The translations under genes and the position numbers were made by a program. The notes below the pieces were generated by a model, which was given only the letters and a program-made list of their open reading frames with translations, was not told the origin of the DNA and made no database searches. From CAZLNO01 sp964561005 (GTDB lineage Bacteria; Pseudomonadota; Alphaproteobacteria; Kiloniellales; Rhodovibrionaceae), in assembly GCA_964561005.1 (NCBI GenBank), contig CAZLNO010000076.1, positions 1-20,270 on the forward strand: DNA of 20,270 nt. Reading direction: 5' to 3'. Positions 7,150 through 13,505 of the stretch are shown piece by piece. Positions within the stretch are counted from its first letter, which is position 1, and each line of letters begins with the position of its first letter.

Positions 7150-7857
7150 TCAGTCGAAGTCGGCCAGCAGCGCGTCGATGTCGTCCTGGCTGATGCCTTC
7201 ACCCTCGGCCGCCGGGCCGCTCATCAGCTTGCGATCGGGATCCTCCTGCTCGTTCTCGGCCGCGGTGCCCTCCCGCAGCTTCGCCCGCTCGCGCGCCACT
7301 TCCTCGCCGAAGGCGGCCAGCAGGGCCTCCACCTTCTGCTCGATCTGCTGCAGCGCCTTGACCACCTTGGTGATCCGCTGACCCGTGATGTCCTGGAAGT
7401 TGCAGGCCTCGTAGACGGCGGTGACGGCGTCGGTAATCTTCTGGGACTTTTCCTGGTCCTCCTTGTCCAGCTCGCCCGCGACCTCCTCGATCGATTCCAC
7501 CGCCTCCAGGATCTGGTTGGTGGCCTGCTCCGTCGCGCCCACCACGGCCTCCAGCTCATCCGTGGCCGCCGGGAGGTGCTGATCACGAATCTCGTCCGGA
7601 CGAACCTGCGCGATCTCCGCCTTCGCGCTCTCGATATATCGCGCGAGCGCCTCGATCTCCGCGTAGAGCTTCAGATTGACGGCCGAGAGATCACCCTCGA
7701 CCGTGGCCATGACGCTCTCGACCGCGGAGGCGATGTCCAGGGGATCCGCCCGCGGACCATTCTCCGCCAGGATCTGGAGGCGACGCTCCAGCTCCGCCCG
7801 CAAGGGGTCGTTGTGCCCCTGGCGCGATTGCACCTCCGTCGGCTTGGACCCGGGCAT
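7150..7857 (-). CDS. cheZ: Chemotaxis protein phosphatase CheZ
   Basis: A 235-residue protein that dephosphorylates CheY-P. It is almost wholly helical, with a long four-helix-bundle core and the CheZ signature ACNFQDITGQRI at 151-162, where Gln155 corresponds to the catalytic Gln that positions the attacking water. The extreme C-terminus, ISQDDIDALLADFD, follows an acidic disordered tether and resembles the CheY-binding peptide at the end of enterobacterial CheZ. The ATG at 7857 is chosen because AGGGAGG stands upstream at proper spacing, 20 bp after the cheY stop. It lies between cheY and two MotB-like genes in one minus-strand operon. Confidence 0.93.
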   Translation of the reverse strand: MPGSKPTEVQSRQGHNDPLRAELERRLQILAENGPRADPLDIASAVESVMATVEGDLSAVNLKLYAEIEALARYIESAKAEIAQVRPDEIRDQHLPAATDELEAVVGATEQATNQILEAVESIEEVAGELDKEDQEKSQKITDAVTAVYEACNFQDITGQRITKVVKALQQIEQKVEALLAAFGEEVARERAKLREGTAAENEQEDPDRKLMSGPAAEGEGISQDDIDALLADFD

Positions 7858-7877
7858 GACGCCTGACCTCCCTGCTG

Positions 7878-8267
7878 TCAGAACTGGCCGAAGACCGCCG
7901 TCAACTTGCCCTTGAGCGTCTCCGCGTTGAACGGCTTGATGATATAGTTGGTGACCCCGGCCTCCTTGGCGGCGACGACGTTCTCGCTCTTGCTTTCCGC
8001 AGTGACCATAATGAAGGGGAGGTCGGCGAGCTTCTGGTCGGCGCGCACTTCCTTGAGGAGCTGCAAACCGCTCATCGGCTCCATGTTCCAGTCGGAAATC
8101 ACCAGTCCGTACTTCTTGTCGCGCAGCTTCTGCAACGCGACGCTGCCGTCGGTGGCCTCGTCGACATTGTTGAAGCCGAGCTGCTTTAGCAGGTTGCGAA
8201 CGATCCTCAACATCGTCTTGTAGTCGTCCACGACGAGGATCGGCATATTCGGATCCACACCCGCCAT
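7878..8267 (-). CDS. cheY: Chemotaxis response regulator CheY
   Basis: A 129-residue stand-alone receiver domain with all canonical residues: the acidic pair Asp14-Asp15 (ILVVDDYKTML), phospho-acceptor Asp59 (VISDWNMEPMSGL), Thr89 (FIMVTAES), Tyr108 and Lys111 (NYIIKPF). There is no output domain, so it acts by binding its targets, chiefly FliM at the flagellar switch, whose gene is also in this window. The VDDYKTMLRIVRNLL and SDWNM pattern is typical of motor-binding CheY rather than a generic receiver. It is the first gene of the minus-strand operon, followed 20 bp later by cheZ. Start ATG is at 8267; an internal ATG at residue 8 is a less likely alternative. Confidence 0.96.
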   Translation of the reverse strand: MAGVDPNMPILVVDDYKTMLRIVRNLLKQLGFNNVDEATDGSVALQKLRDKKYGLVISDWNMEPMSGLQLLKEVRADQKLADLPFIMVTAESKSENVVAAKEAGVTNYIIKPFNAETLKGKLTAVFGQF

Positions 8268-8337
8268 GTCTGCCTGAACCCCCTTCCAACTGCCCTGTGA
8301 TCGGATGAATGCCGCCGGGCAAGGTAGTCGCAGACAC

Positions 8338-8352
8338 TTAAAAGCCGGTAAA
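8338..8352 (-). promoter_or_regulatory. CtrA-like box upstream of cheY
   Basis: Read on the minus strand it is TTTA-CCGGCTT-TTAA, seven of eight positions of the CtrA consensus TTAA-N7-TTAA. It lies about 70 bp upstream of the cheY start. CtrA-type regulators control motility genes in several alphaproteobacteria. Binding here is inferred. Confidence 0.45.
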
Positions 8353-8531
8353 CGTTTGCTGTCCGATGAAAAATCGCCAGGGATTTATCAAGAAGCCGGG
8401 CCGGGGCCGTCCGCCGATCGGAAGCGCACGCGGTTCCGCTTTCCTTGGCCACCCGACACAGCCGGCATGCGCCAGCCCCGGCCGATCGGGCCGCGCGGCC
8501 CCGGCACCTCGTCCCCTGCCGCGCGCCTCCG

Positions 8532-8558
8532 GGGGGCAACAAACGGCCGCTTGCCCCC
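8532..8558 (-). terminator. Stem-loop downstream of motE
   Basis: GGGGGCAA (8532-8539) pairs perfectly with TTGCCCCC (8551-8558) around an 11-base loop, starting 13 bp after the motE stop in the direction of transcription. The stem is strong but there is no clear T-run, so it is a plausible terminator rather than a certain one. Confidence 0.45.
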
Positions 8559-8570
8559 GCGAACGCCGGC

Positions 8571-9311
8571 CTATTCGCGCGGGATGGGCAGATCGCGGCG
8601 CTTGGCAAGCTCCAGCGTCAGCGCCTGCGCCTTGGTGGGCTCCATCTCCGCCAGGATCGGCGCGGTACGGCGCTCGTTCATCCGATCGATCACCTTGAGA
8701 AGGACAGGCATCTCCAGGTCCTCGAAAATACGGGCGGCGTCCTCGGGATCCATTTTCTCGTAAATTGACACCAGTCGCTTGACCTGCTTGGCCTGCTGGT
8801 CGTCATATTCGATCAGGAGATTTTCAATTTCCTTCTTCAGGTTCTCAAGCTCCGCGAGGTCCGCCTTGAGGCGTTTCTCCGCGGCCTTCAGGAGGGACTG
8901 CCGACGATCCAGCGCCTCTTCGCGCCGCTGCAGCTCCTTGCGTCGCTCGGCAAGCTGCTGCAGCAACTCCACCTCGGCCTCGCTCATGGTCAGCGGATCG
9001 CGAATGCGGGCGCCCTCGTCCGCCGCGGTCGAGGCCACCTCCGTTTCGCCCGCGTTCGACGCAGCCGTGTCGCCGCCCGCGCCCCCTTTGGACGAGGACG
9101 TCGCGTCCGCCGCCGCGTCGTCCGCCTGCTCGGCCGCCCGAGCCTGGGCGACCTGGACCTTGTCGAAAGGATCGGCGACCAGGCCGACGGCCGTCTCGGC
9201 CGCCTCGTTGGCGGTCGCCACCCCGCCAAGACCGGTCCATATCTCCCCAAGGCGCAGGCCAAGCGTGAGCACGGCGACCCCGATCAGCGCGGGCAGGATT
9301 CGAAAACGCAT
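8571..9311 (-). CDS. motE: MotE-family flagellar motor protein
   Basis: A 246-residue protein. Residues 6-22 form a hydrophobic N-terminal signal or anchor. Residues 50-105 are an Ala/Asp/Ser-rich low-complexity spacer, and about 108-185 a long charged coiled coil (LLQQLAERRKELQRREEALD and onward). Residues 183-238 form a compact MgtE-N-like helical domain (SIYEKMDPEDAARIFEDLEM, then VIDRMNERRTAPILAEM). In Sinorhizobium, MotE is a periplasmic chaperone for MotC. The same architecture is common in alphaproteobacterial flagellar clusters whether or not MotC is present, and no motC is seen here. It is the last gene of fliL-fliM-DUF6468-motE, 33 bp after the DUF6468 stop. The family call is firm; the exact function is less so. 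Confidence 0.82.
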   Translation of the reverse strand: MRFRILPALIGVAVLTLGLRLGEIWTGLGGVATANEAAETAVGLVADPFDKVQVAQARAAEQADDAAADATSSSKGGAGGDTAASNAGETEVASTAADEGARIRDPLTMSEAEVELLQQLAERRKELQRREEALDRRQSLLKAAEKRLKADLAELENLKKEIENLLIEYDDQQAKQVKRLVSIYEKMDPEDAARIFEDLEMPVLLKVIDRMNERRTAPILAEMEPTKAQALTLELAKRRDLPIPRE

Positions 9312-9344
9312 GCCTTCCTCCCGGGTCTGTCTCCCGGCCCTACC

Positions 9345-9869
9345 TCAACGGACCCGCCGAAGCGCCTTCATGAGCTGCGAATCGGCCTCCGGATCCTCCT
9401 CCTCGTCCCAGCGCCGCTCGGTCGCGCGGGCCGCCGCCGGCCGCGGGCCCGCCGCGGCCGGCGCGCGCGGACGGCCGCCGTCAGCGGGAGCCTTCCTTTC
9501 CGGCCGCTTGTCCGTCGCGGCCTTGGCCGTGCCGGCCGTCCCGCCGCGCGCCTTGCCGACCTCACCGGTCAGCCGGTCGGCCAAGGCCGTGCCCTTGTCG
9601 ACAAGGAAACGCAGGTCGTCGACCAGCCCGCGCGCGGCGCTGACATTCTTCTCCAGATTGCCGCCGTCCTCGCTGGCCGCGGTCTTCAGCTCCGAAAGCG
9701 CCTTTTCCGCCCGCTCGGTGCTGTCCACCAGCCGGGTGGCCAGCGCCTCCATTTCCTGCTTGGTGTTGCGCAGGGTCGCCAGCTTGCGATTGAGCACCGA
9801 GGCATAGACGATCGTGGCGATCAGCAGCGCCGCGATGACGATGTCCAGGGCGAGGGAGAGAAAGCTCAT
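9345..9869 (-). CDS. DUF6468 flagellar-cluster membrane protein
   Basis: A 174-residue protein with an N-terminal transmembrane helix (about residues 4-24, LSLALDIVIAALLIATIVYA). A conserved helical segment follows (NRKLATLRNTKQEMEALATR through DDLRFLVDKGTALADRL, about 27-102), then a basic Pro/Ala/Arg-rich disordered tail ending in a short helix (SQLMKALRRVR). This matches the DUF6468 proteins found beside fliM in Rhodospirillales-like genomes, whose function is not established. The ATG at 9869 overlaps the fliM stop (ATGA), giving tight coupling to the C-ring gene. It is presumably inner-membrane anchored with a cytoplasmic helical region close to the motor, which is inference. Confidence 0.8.
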   Translation of the reverse strand: MSFLSLALDIVIAALLIATIVYASVLNRKLATLRNTKQEMEALATRLVDSTERAEKALSELKTAASEDGGNLEKNVSAARGLVDDLRFLVDKGTALADRLTGEVGKARGGTAGTAKAATDKRPERKAPADGGRPRAPAAAGPRPAAARATERRWDEEEDPEADSQLMKALRRVR

Positions 9870-10933
9870 GAAATGTCCCCCTGACGGGCCGCCTTGTTCT
9901 CGATCCGCACGGCGATCTGCCCGTTGCGACGCCCCATGGGACCTGCGAACATCTTCACGTCGCCACAGCGCAGGCTGACCTTCGACCGCGGCGTGACATT
10001 CAGCGGAATGAAGTCCCCGACCTTCCAGTCGAGAACCTCGCCCAGCGTCATCTCCACCTCGTCGAGCACGGCGCGCAGGCTGATCTCGGTCTGCCAGAGC
10101 TCGGCGGTGAGGTGGCTTTCCCAGATGGAGTCGCGCCCGAACTTCTCGCCCATGAACATCTGGAGCAGCATCTCGCGCACAGGCTCCAGCGTGGCGTAGG
10201 GCAGCAGCAGCTCCATGCGACCACCGCGGTCCTCCATGTCGACGCGCAGGCGCGCGACGACGGCGGCGTTGGCATGGCGGGCGATGGTCGCGAATCGCGG
10301 GTTGGTCTCCAGACGCTCGAATCGGAAGGTCACCGGCGACACCGGGTCGAAGGCCGCCGAAAGGTCGCCCAGCACGACATGCACCATGCGCTCGATCAGG
10401 TTGCGCTCGATGGTGGTGTACGGCCGTCCCTCGATGCGCATCGGCGCGGTGCCGCGGCGGCCGCCCAGAAGGACGTCCACGATCGAGTAGATCAGCGTCG
10501 AGTCCACGGTCATCAGACCGTAGTTGTCCCATTCCTCCGCCTTGAATACCGTCAACATGGCCGGCAACGGAATGGAATTGAGGTAGTCACCGAAGCGGAT
10601 GGAATTGATGTTGTCCAGGCTGACCTCGACATTGTCCGAGGTGAAGTTGCGCAACGAGGTCGACATCATGCGGACCAGGCGGTCGAAGACGACCTCCAGC
10701 ATCGGCAGGCGCTCGTAGGACACGAGCGCCGAGTTCACGATCGCCTGGATCGCCGACTGCTCGCCCTCGCCGCCGCTGTCGGCATCGACTCCCAGCAGGC
10801 TGTCGATCTCGTCCTGGTCGAGCACGCGCGTGGAACCGCCGCCGTCGTCGCCGGCGGCCATCCGCTCCCACTCGGCCATCAGATCGTCTTCGTCGATGTC
10901 TTCGCCGGTATCGGGCTCGTTGTCTTCCGCCAT
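9866..10933 (-). CDS. fliM: Flagellar motor switch protein FliM
   Basis: A 355-residue C-ring protein. An acidic extension (residues 1-35, including EDDLMAEWERMAAGDD) precedes the CheY-P-binding peptide RVLDQDEIDSLLG at 36-48. The CheC-like middle domain follows (LPMLEVVFDRLVRMMSTSLR, LIYSIVDVLLGGRRG), and then the C-terminal SpoA/FliN-like domain (LGEVLDWKVGDFIPLNV, VKMFAGPMGRRNGQIAVRI). FliM links CheY-P binding to rotor switching. The ATG at 10933 is preferred to a TTG 24 bp upstream, because AGGGGACAGGA lies at workable spacing before the ATG. It follows fliL by 48 bp and overlaps the DUF6468 start by four bases. Confidence 0.96.
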   Translation of the reverse strand: MAEDNEPDTGEDIDEDDLMAEWERMAAGDDGGGSTRVLDQDEIDSLLGVDADSGGEGEQSAIQAIVNSALVSYERLPMLEVVFDRLVRMMSTSLRNFTSDNVEVSLDNINSIRFGDYLNSIPLPAMLTVFKAEEWDNYGLMTVDSTLIYSIVDVLLGGRRGTAPMRIEGRPYTTIERNLIERMVHVVLGDLSAAFDPVSPVTFRFERLETNPRFATIARHANAAVVARLRVDMEDRGGRMELLLPYATLEPVREMLLQMFMGEKFGRDSIWESHLTAELWQTEISLRAVLDEVEMTLGEVLDWKVGDFIPLNVTPRSKVSLRCGDVKMFAGPMGRRNGQIAVRIENKAARQGDIS

Positions 10934-10981
10934 GGTCCGTCCTGTCCCCTCTGCCAAGTCCCCTCCGGACGGTGTCTCGGA

Positions 10982-11500
10982 CTACTGGACGAGCATTTCC
11001 TTGAAGAGGACGTCCTGCACCTGGACACCCTCGACCGCGTTGTTGACGCGCAGCAAAAGCTCCTCGCGCAGCCGCTGCAGGCCGGCCGAGCCCCGCAGGT
11101 CCTCGATGCGCAGCTCGCGCAGGTAGACCTGGAAGTTGTCGACGATGCGCGGCGTCATGGTCTTGATCTTCTCCCGGTCCGCTTCGCTCTCCAGCTCCAG
11201 GCTGACCGTCAGCTTGAGGAAGTTGCTGCGGCCGTCCCCGGAGTTCAGGTTCACCAGCATCGTCGGCATCTTGTAGAAGACGGTGTTCGACCCGCTCTCC
11301 TGGGCGCTCTGAGACTTGTCCGATCCCAGAAGCTTGTCGGCCATCCCCGTGACCCAGAGCCCGACCGCCGCACCTATCAGGAGCAGCAGCGGCACGCCGA
11401 TGAAAAGGACGATCTTCTTGCCCGGCAGCCCCTTCTTCCGGGGCTCGGTCTCGAGTTCGACATCCTCGCCGAGATCGTCGCCGGCAGCTTGATCGGTCAT
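10982..11500 (-). CDS. fliL: Flagellar basal body-associated protein FliL
   Basis: A 172-residue single-span inner-membrane protein. The short acidic N-terminus ends in a basic stretch (RKKGLPGKK), followed by a transmembrane helix at about 30-50 (IVLFIGVPLLLLIGAAVGLW). The periplasmic FliL domain then begins with FYKMPTMLVNLNSGDGRSNFL and ends with LREELLLRVNNAVEGVQVQD and LFKEMLVQ. FliL forms a ring around stator units and supports motor torque. Start ATG at 11500 fits the family; the frame is open further upstream but without a FliL-like sequence. It is the first gene of the minus-strand fliM operon and divergent from flgF. Confidence 0.94.
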   Translation of the reverse strand: MTDQAAGDDLGEDVELETEPRKKGLPGKKIVLFIGVPLLLLIGAAVGLWVTGMADKLLGSDKSQSAQESGSNTVFYKMPTMLVNLNSGDGRSNFLKLTVSLELESEADREKIKTMTPRIVDNFQVYLRELRIEDLRGSAGLQRLREELLLRVNNAVEGVQVQDVLFKEMLVQ

Positions 11501-11588
11501 GAATGCAGGCCCTGCCCGTTGGCTCGTGTCGCGCGCGCCCGGCTGCTTGATGCGGGGCGAAACCAGGGTCAACCTAGGGCCGCGTCGG

Positions 11589-11603
11589 TTAAGAACTGGT
11601 TGA
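11589..11603 (-). promoter_or_regulatory. CtrA-like box upstream of fliL
   Basis: The minus strand reads TCAA-CCAGTTC-TTAAC, matching TTAA-N7-TTAAC with one mismatch, about 89 bp upstream of the fliL start. Its downstream half CTTAACCG is identical to that of the box near fliX. Confidence 0.5.
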
Positions 11604-11646
11604 ACCCGCGGGCGGCGCCGCACCGGCAGAAGCGACCGGGCATCCC

Positions 11647-11659
11647 GGCAAGACTTGCC
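11647..11659. promoter_or_regulatory. Palindromic putative activator site upstream of flgF promoter
   Basis: GGCAAG-A-CTTGCC, a perfect inverted repeat with a one-base centre, 76 bp upstream of the flgF sigma-54 promoter. The identical 13-mer occurs upstream of the flgI sigma-54 promoter (16708-16720). It is probably an enhancer site for a sigma-54 activator such as FlbD; the protein identity is inferred. Confidence 0.6.
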
Positions 11660-11735
11660 CGCATGCAAGGCCCGAGGCGGTCCGTTTTCGGCCGCCCACC
11701 CCGCGCGCGTCGCGGTCCGGCGCGGCCAGGGGTTC

Positions 11736-11751
11736 TGGCATGCAACCTGCA
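11736..11751 (+). promoter_or_regulatory. Sigma-54 promoter of flgF operon
   Basis: TGGCAT-GCAAC-CTGCA keeps the invariant GG (11737-11738) and GC (11749-11750) ten bases apart, close to the TGGCAC-N5-TTGC consensus. It lies about 73 bp upstream of the flgF start. Confidence 0.7.
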
Positions 11752-11823
11752 TGAGGGTCAGCGAGCCGATGGGCCGGCACCCTTTTCGCCGGCAGCAGCA
11801 GTCACGGGACCCGATCGCGAGCC

Positions 11824-12552
11824 ATGGAAACCACGACCTATATCGCGCTTTCGCGGCAAACCGCCCTGCAGCGTCAGATGTCCGTGATCTCCCACAACCT
11901 GGCGAACCTGAGCACGCCGGCCTATCGCCGCGAGAACGTCATGTTCGAGGAGGTCCTGCGCGACACCCAGCGCGGCGAGACGGGCGAGATCAGCTTCGTC
12001 CAGGATGTCGCCACGATGATCGACACCCAGGAAGGGCCGATGGAGAGCACGGGCAACCCGCTCGACCTGGCCATCTCCGGCGAGGGCTACTTCGTGGTCG
12101 AGACCGAGGACGGGCCGCGCTACACCCGCCACGGCAGCTTCCAGCTCGACCAGGACGGCGAACTGGTCACCAAGCAGGGTCGGCCCGTCCTCGACGACCA
12201 GGGCAACCCCATCCAGTTCCCCGAGGAAGCTGAGGAGGTGACGGTCTCGGCCGACGGGGTCGTCTCCACCGAGGAGGGGCCGCTGGCCACCCTGGACATC
12301 GTCGCCTTCGACAATCCCCAGAACCTGCAGAAACGGGCCGACGGCCTCTATGACGCCGGCGACATGGCCCCGCTCGCGGCCGAGGACGCCGCGGTGAAGC
12401 AGGGCCTGCTGGAAGGCTCCAACGTGCAGGGAGTCGTCGAGATGACGAAGATGATGGAAACGGTGCGGAGCTACCAGGGCACCAAGCGGATGCTGGATCA
12501 GGAGCACGAGCGCCAGCTTCGCGCCGTCCGCACCCTGGTCAGCTCGAACTAG
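11824..12552 (+). CDS. flgF: Flagellar proximal rod protein FlgF
   Basis: A 242-residue rod protein beginning METTTYIALSRQTALQRQM, the usual alphaproteobacterial FlgF start. It has the rod-family N-terminal motif ISHNLANLSTPAYRRE, the central NPLDLAISGEGYFVVETEDG and YTRHGSFQLDQDGELVT blocks, and the C-terminal helix ending VVEMTKMMETVRSYQGTKRM. FlgF is exported through the flagellar type III apparatus and joins the rod next to FlgG. The ribosome-binding site is weak (GCGAG close to the ATG), but the conserved N-terminus fixes the start. It heads flgF-flgG-flgA-flgH under a sigma-54 promoter. Confidence 0.94.
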   Translation: METTTYIALSRQTALQRQMSVISHNLANLSTPAYRRENVMFEEVLRDTQRGETGEISFVQDVATMIDTQEGPMESTGNPLDLAISGEGYFVVETEDGPRYTRHGSFQLDQDGELVTKQGRPVLDDQGNPIQFPEEAEEVTVSADGVVSTEEGPLATLDIVAFDNPQNLQKRADGLYDAGDMAPLAAEDAAVKQGLLEGSNVQGVVEMTKMMETVRSYQGTKRMLDQEHERQLRAVRTLVSSN

Positions 12553-12599
12553 CGCGCACGCACGCGCCGCCGTGACGACGCGAGGAAAGGAGACAGGTC

Positions 12600-13385
12600 A
12601 TGCGCTCTCTCGACACCGCCGCCACCGGGATGCTGGCGCAGCAGCTCAACGTCGAGGTGATCTCGAACAACATCGCCAACGTCAACACCTCCGGCTACAA
12701 GCGCCAGCGGGTGGAGTTCAACGACCTGCTGTATCAGGACCAGCGGCGGGTGGGGGCGAACTCCTCGCAGGAAGGCACGATCGTGCCCTCGGGCGTCCAG
12801 GTCGGCCTGGGGGTCAAGCCGGGCGCCATCTACCGGATCAACGAACAAGGCGGCCTGAACATCACCGACAACCCGCTCGACCTGGCGATCGACGGCGAGG
12901 GCTACTTCCAGATCGAGCTGCCCAACGGCGAGACCGCCTATACGCGCACCGGGTCCTTCCAGCTTTCCCCCGACGGTGACCTGGTGACCTCGGACGGATT
13001 CCTGGTGCAACCCGGCATCACCATTCCCGAGGATGCCGTCGGGGTGGCGATCAACCCCGACGGCGAGGTGCTGGTCGACCTGGACGGCCAGATCCAGCCG
13101 CAGAACGTCGGCCAGATCGAGCTTGCGCGATTCCAGAACCCGGCCGGCCTGGAGGCGCTGGGCGACAACCTCTTCCTGGAAACGGCCGCCTCGGGCGATC
13201 CCAACGTCGCGGTGCCCGGCACGCCCGGCTTCGGCGCCATCCAGCAGGGCATGATCGAGAGTTCCAATGTCGACATCGTGAGCGAGATCACGAACATGAT
13301 CGAGGCGCAGCGGGCTTACGAGATGAACAGCCGCGTCATACAGGCCTCCGACGAGATGATGCAGTCGGTCACGCAGCTTCGCTAA
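12600..13385 (+). CDS. flgG: Flagellar distal rod protein FlgG
   Basis: A 261-residue protein of exact FlgG type: MRSLDTAATGMLAQQLNVEV, then SNNIANVNTSGYKRQRVEFN and DLLYQDQRRVG. The NPLDLAIDGEGYFQIELPNG and YTRTGSFQLSPDGDLVT blocks follow, and the C-terminal helix ends SEITNMIEAQRAYEMNSRVI. FlgG forms the distal rod crossing the peptidoglycan and outer-membrane region. AGGAAAGGAGA upstream of the ATG is a strong ribosome-binding site. It is 47 bp after flgF and clearly paralogous to it. Confidence 0.97.
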   Translation: MRSLDTAATGMLAQQLNVEVISNNIANVNTSGYKRQRVEFNDLLYQDQRRVGANSSQEGTIVPSGVQVGLGVKPGAIYRINEQGGLNITDNPLDLAIDGEGYFQIELPNGETAYTRTGSFQLSPDGDLVTSDGFLVQPGITIPEDAVGVAINPDGEVLVDLDGQIQPQNVGQIELARFQNPAGLEALGDNLFLETAASGDPNVAVPGTPGFGAIQQGMIESSNVDIVSEITNMIEAQRAYEMNSRVIQASDEMMQSVTQLR

Positions 13386-13505
13386 AGCCGCTCTTCGCTG
13401 ATGTGTCACGACCTTCTTTACGATTCCACAACGCAGCCGGCGGGAGACTGTACACGGGGGCACGCGAGACGACCGGCGCAGGACGCGGAGGAGGACCCGA
13501 GCCAG

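Larger units (their letters stand above)
8268..8570. other. Intergenic region between motE and cheY
   Basis: About 300 bp without a convincing gene. It holds the CtrA-like box, an AT-richer stretch near 8335-8395 likely to contain the cheY promoter, a perfect 14-bp palindrome GGGCCGCGCGGCCC at 8488-8501, and a stem-loop just after motE. I see no GG-N10-GC sigma-54 motif for cheY and no clean -10/-35 pair. Confidence 0.6.
11501..11823. other. Divergent regulatory region between fliL and flgF
   Basis: A 323-bp non-coding region holding, from the fliL side, a CtrA-like box (11589-11603), a 13-bp palindrome (11647-11659) and a sigma-54 promoter facing flgF (11736-11751). The open frames within it have no family resemblance or ribosome-binding site. 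Confidence 0.75.

Noticed and set aside
8305..8768. Plus-strand frames between cheY and motE
   Set aside because: Their composition is Arg/Pro/Ala-rich noise, with no ribosome-binding site and overlap with the motE coding region.
11645..11665. GGCAAGACTTGCCC as a minus-strand sigma-54 -12/-24 for fliL
   Set aside because: The spacing between the invariant GC and the GG complement is not ten bases. The sequence is better explained as the palindrome shared with the flgI region.
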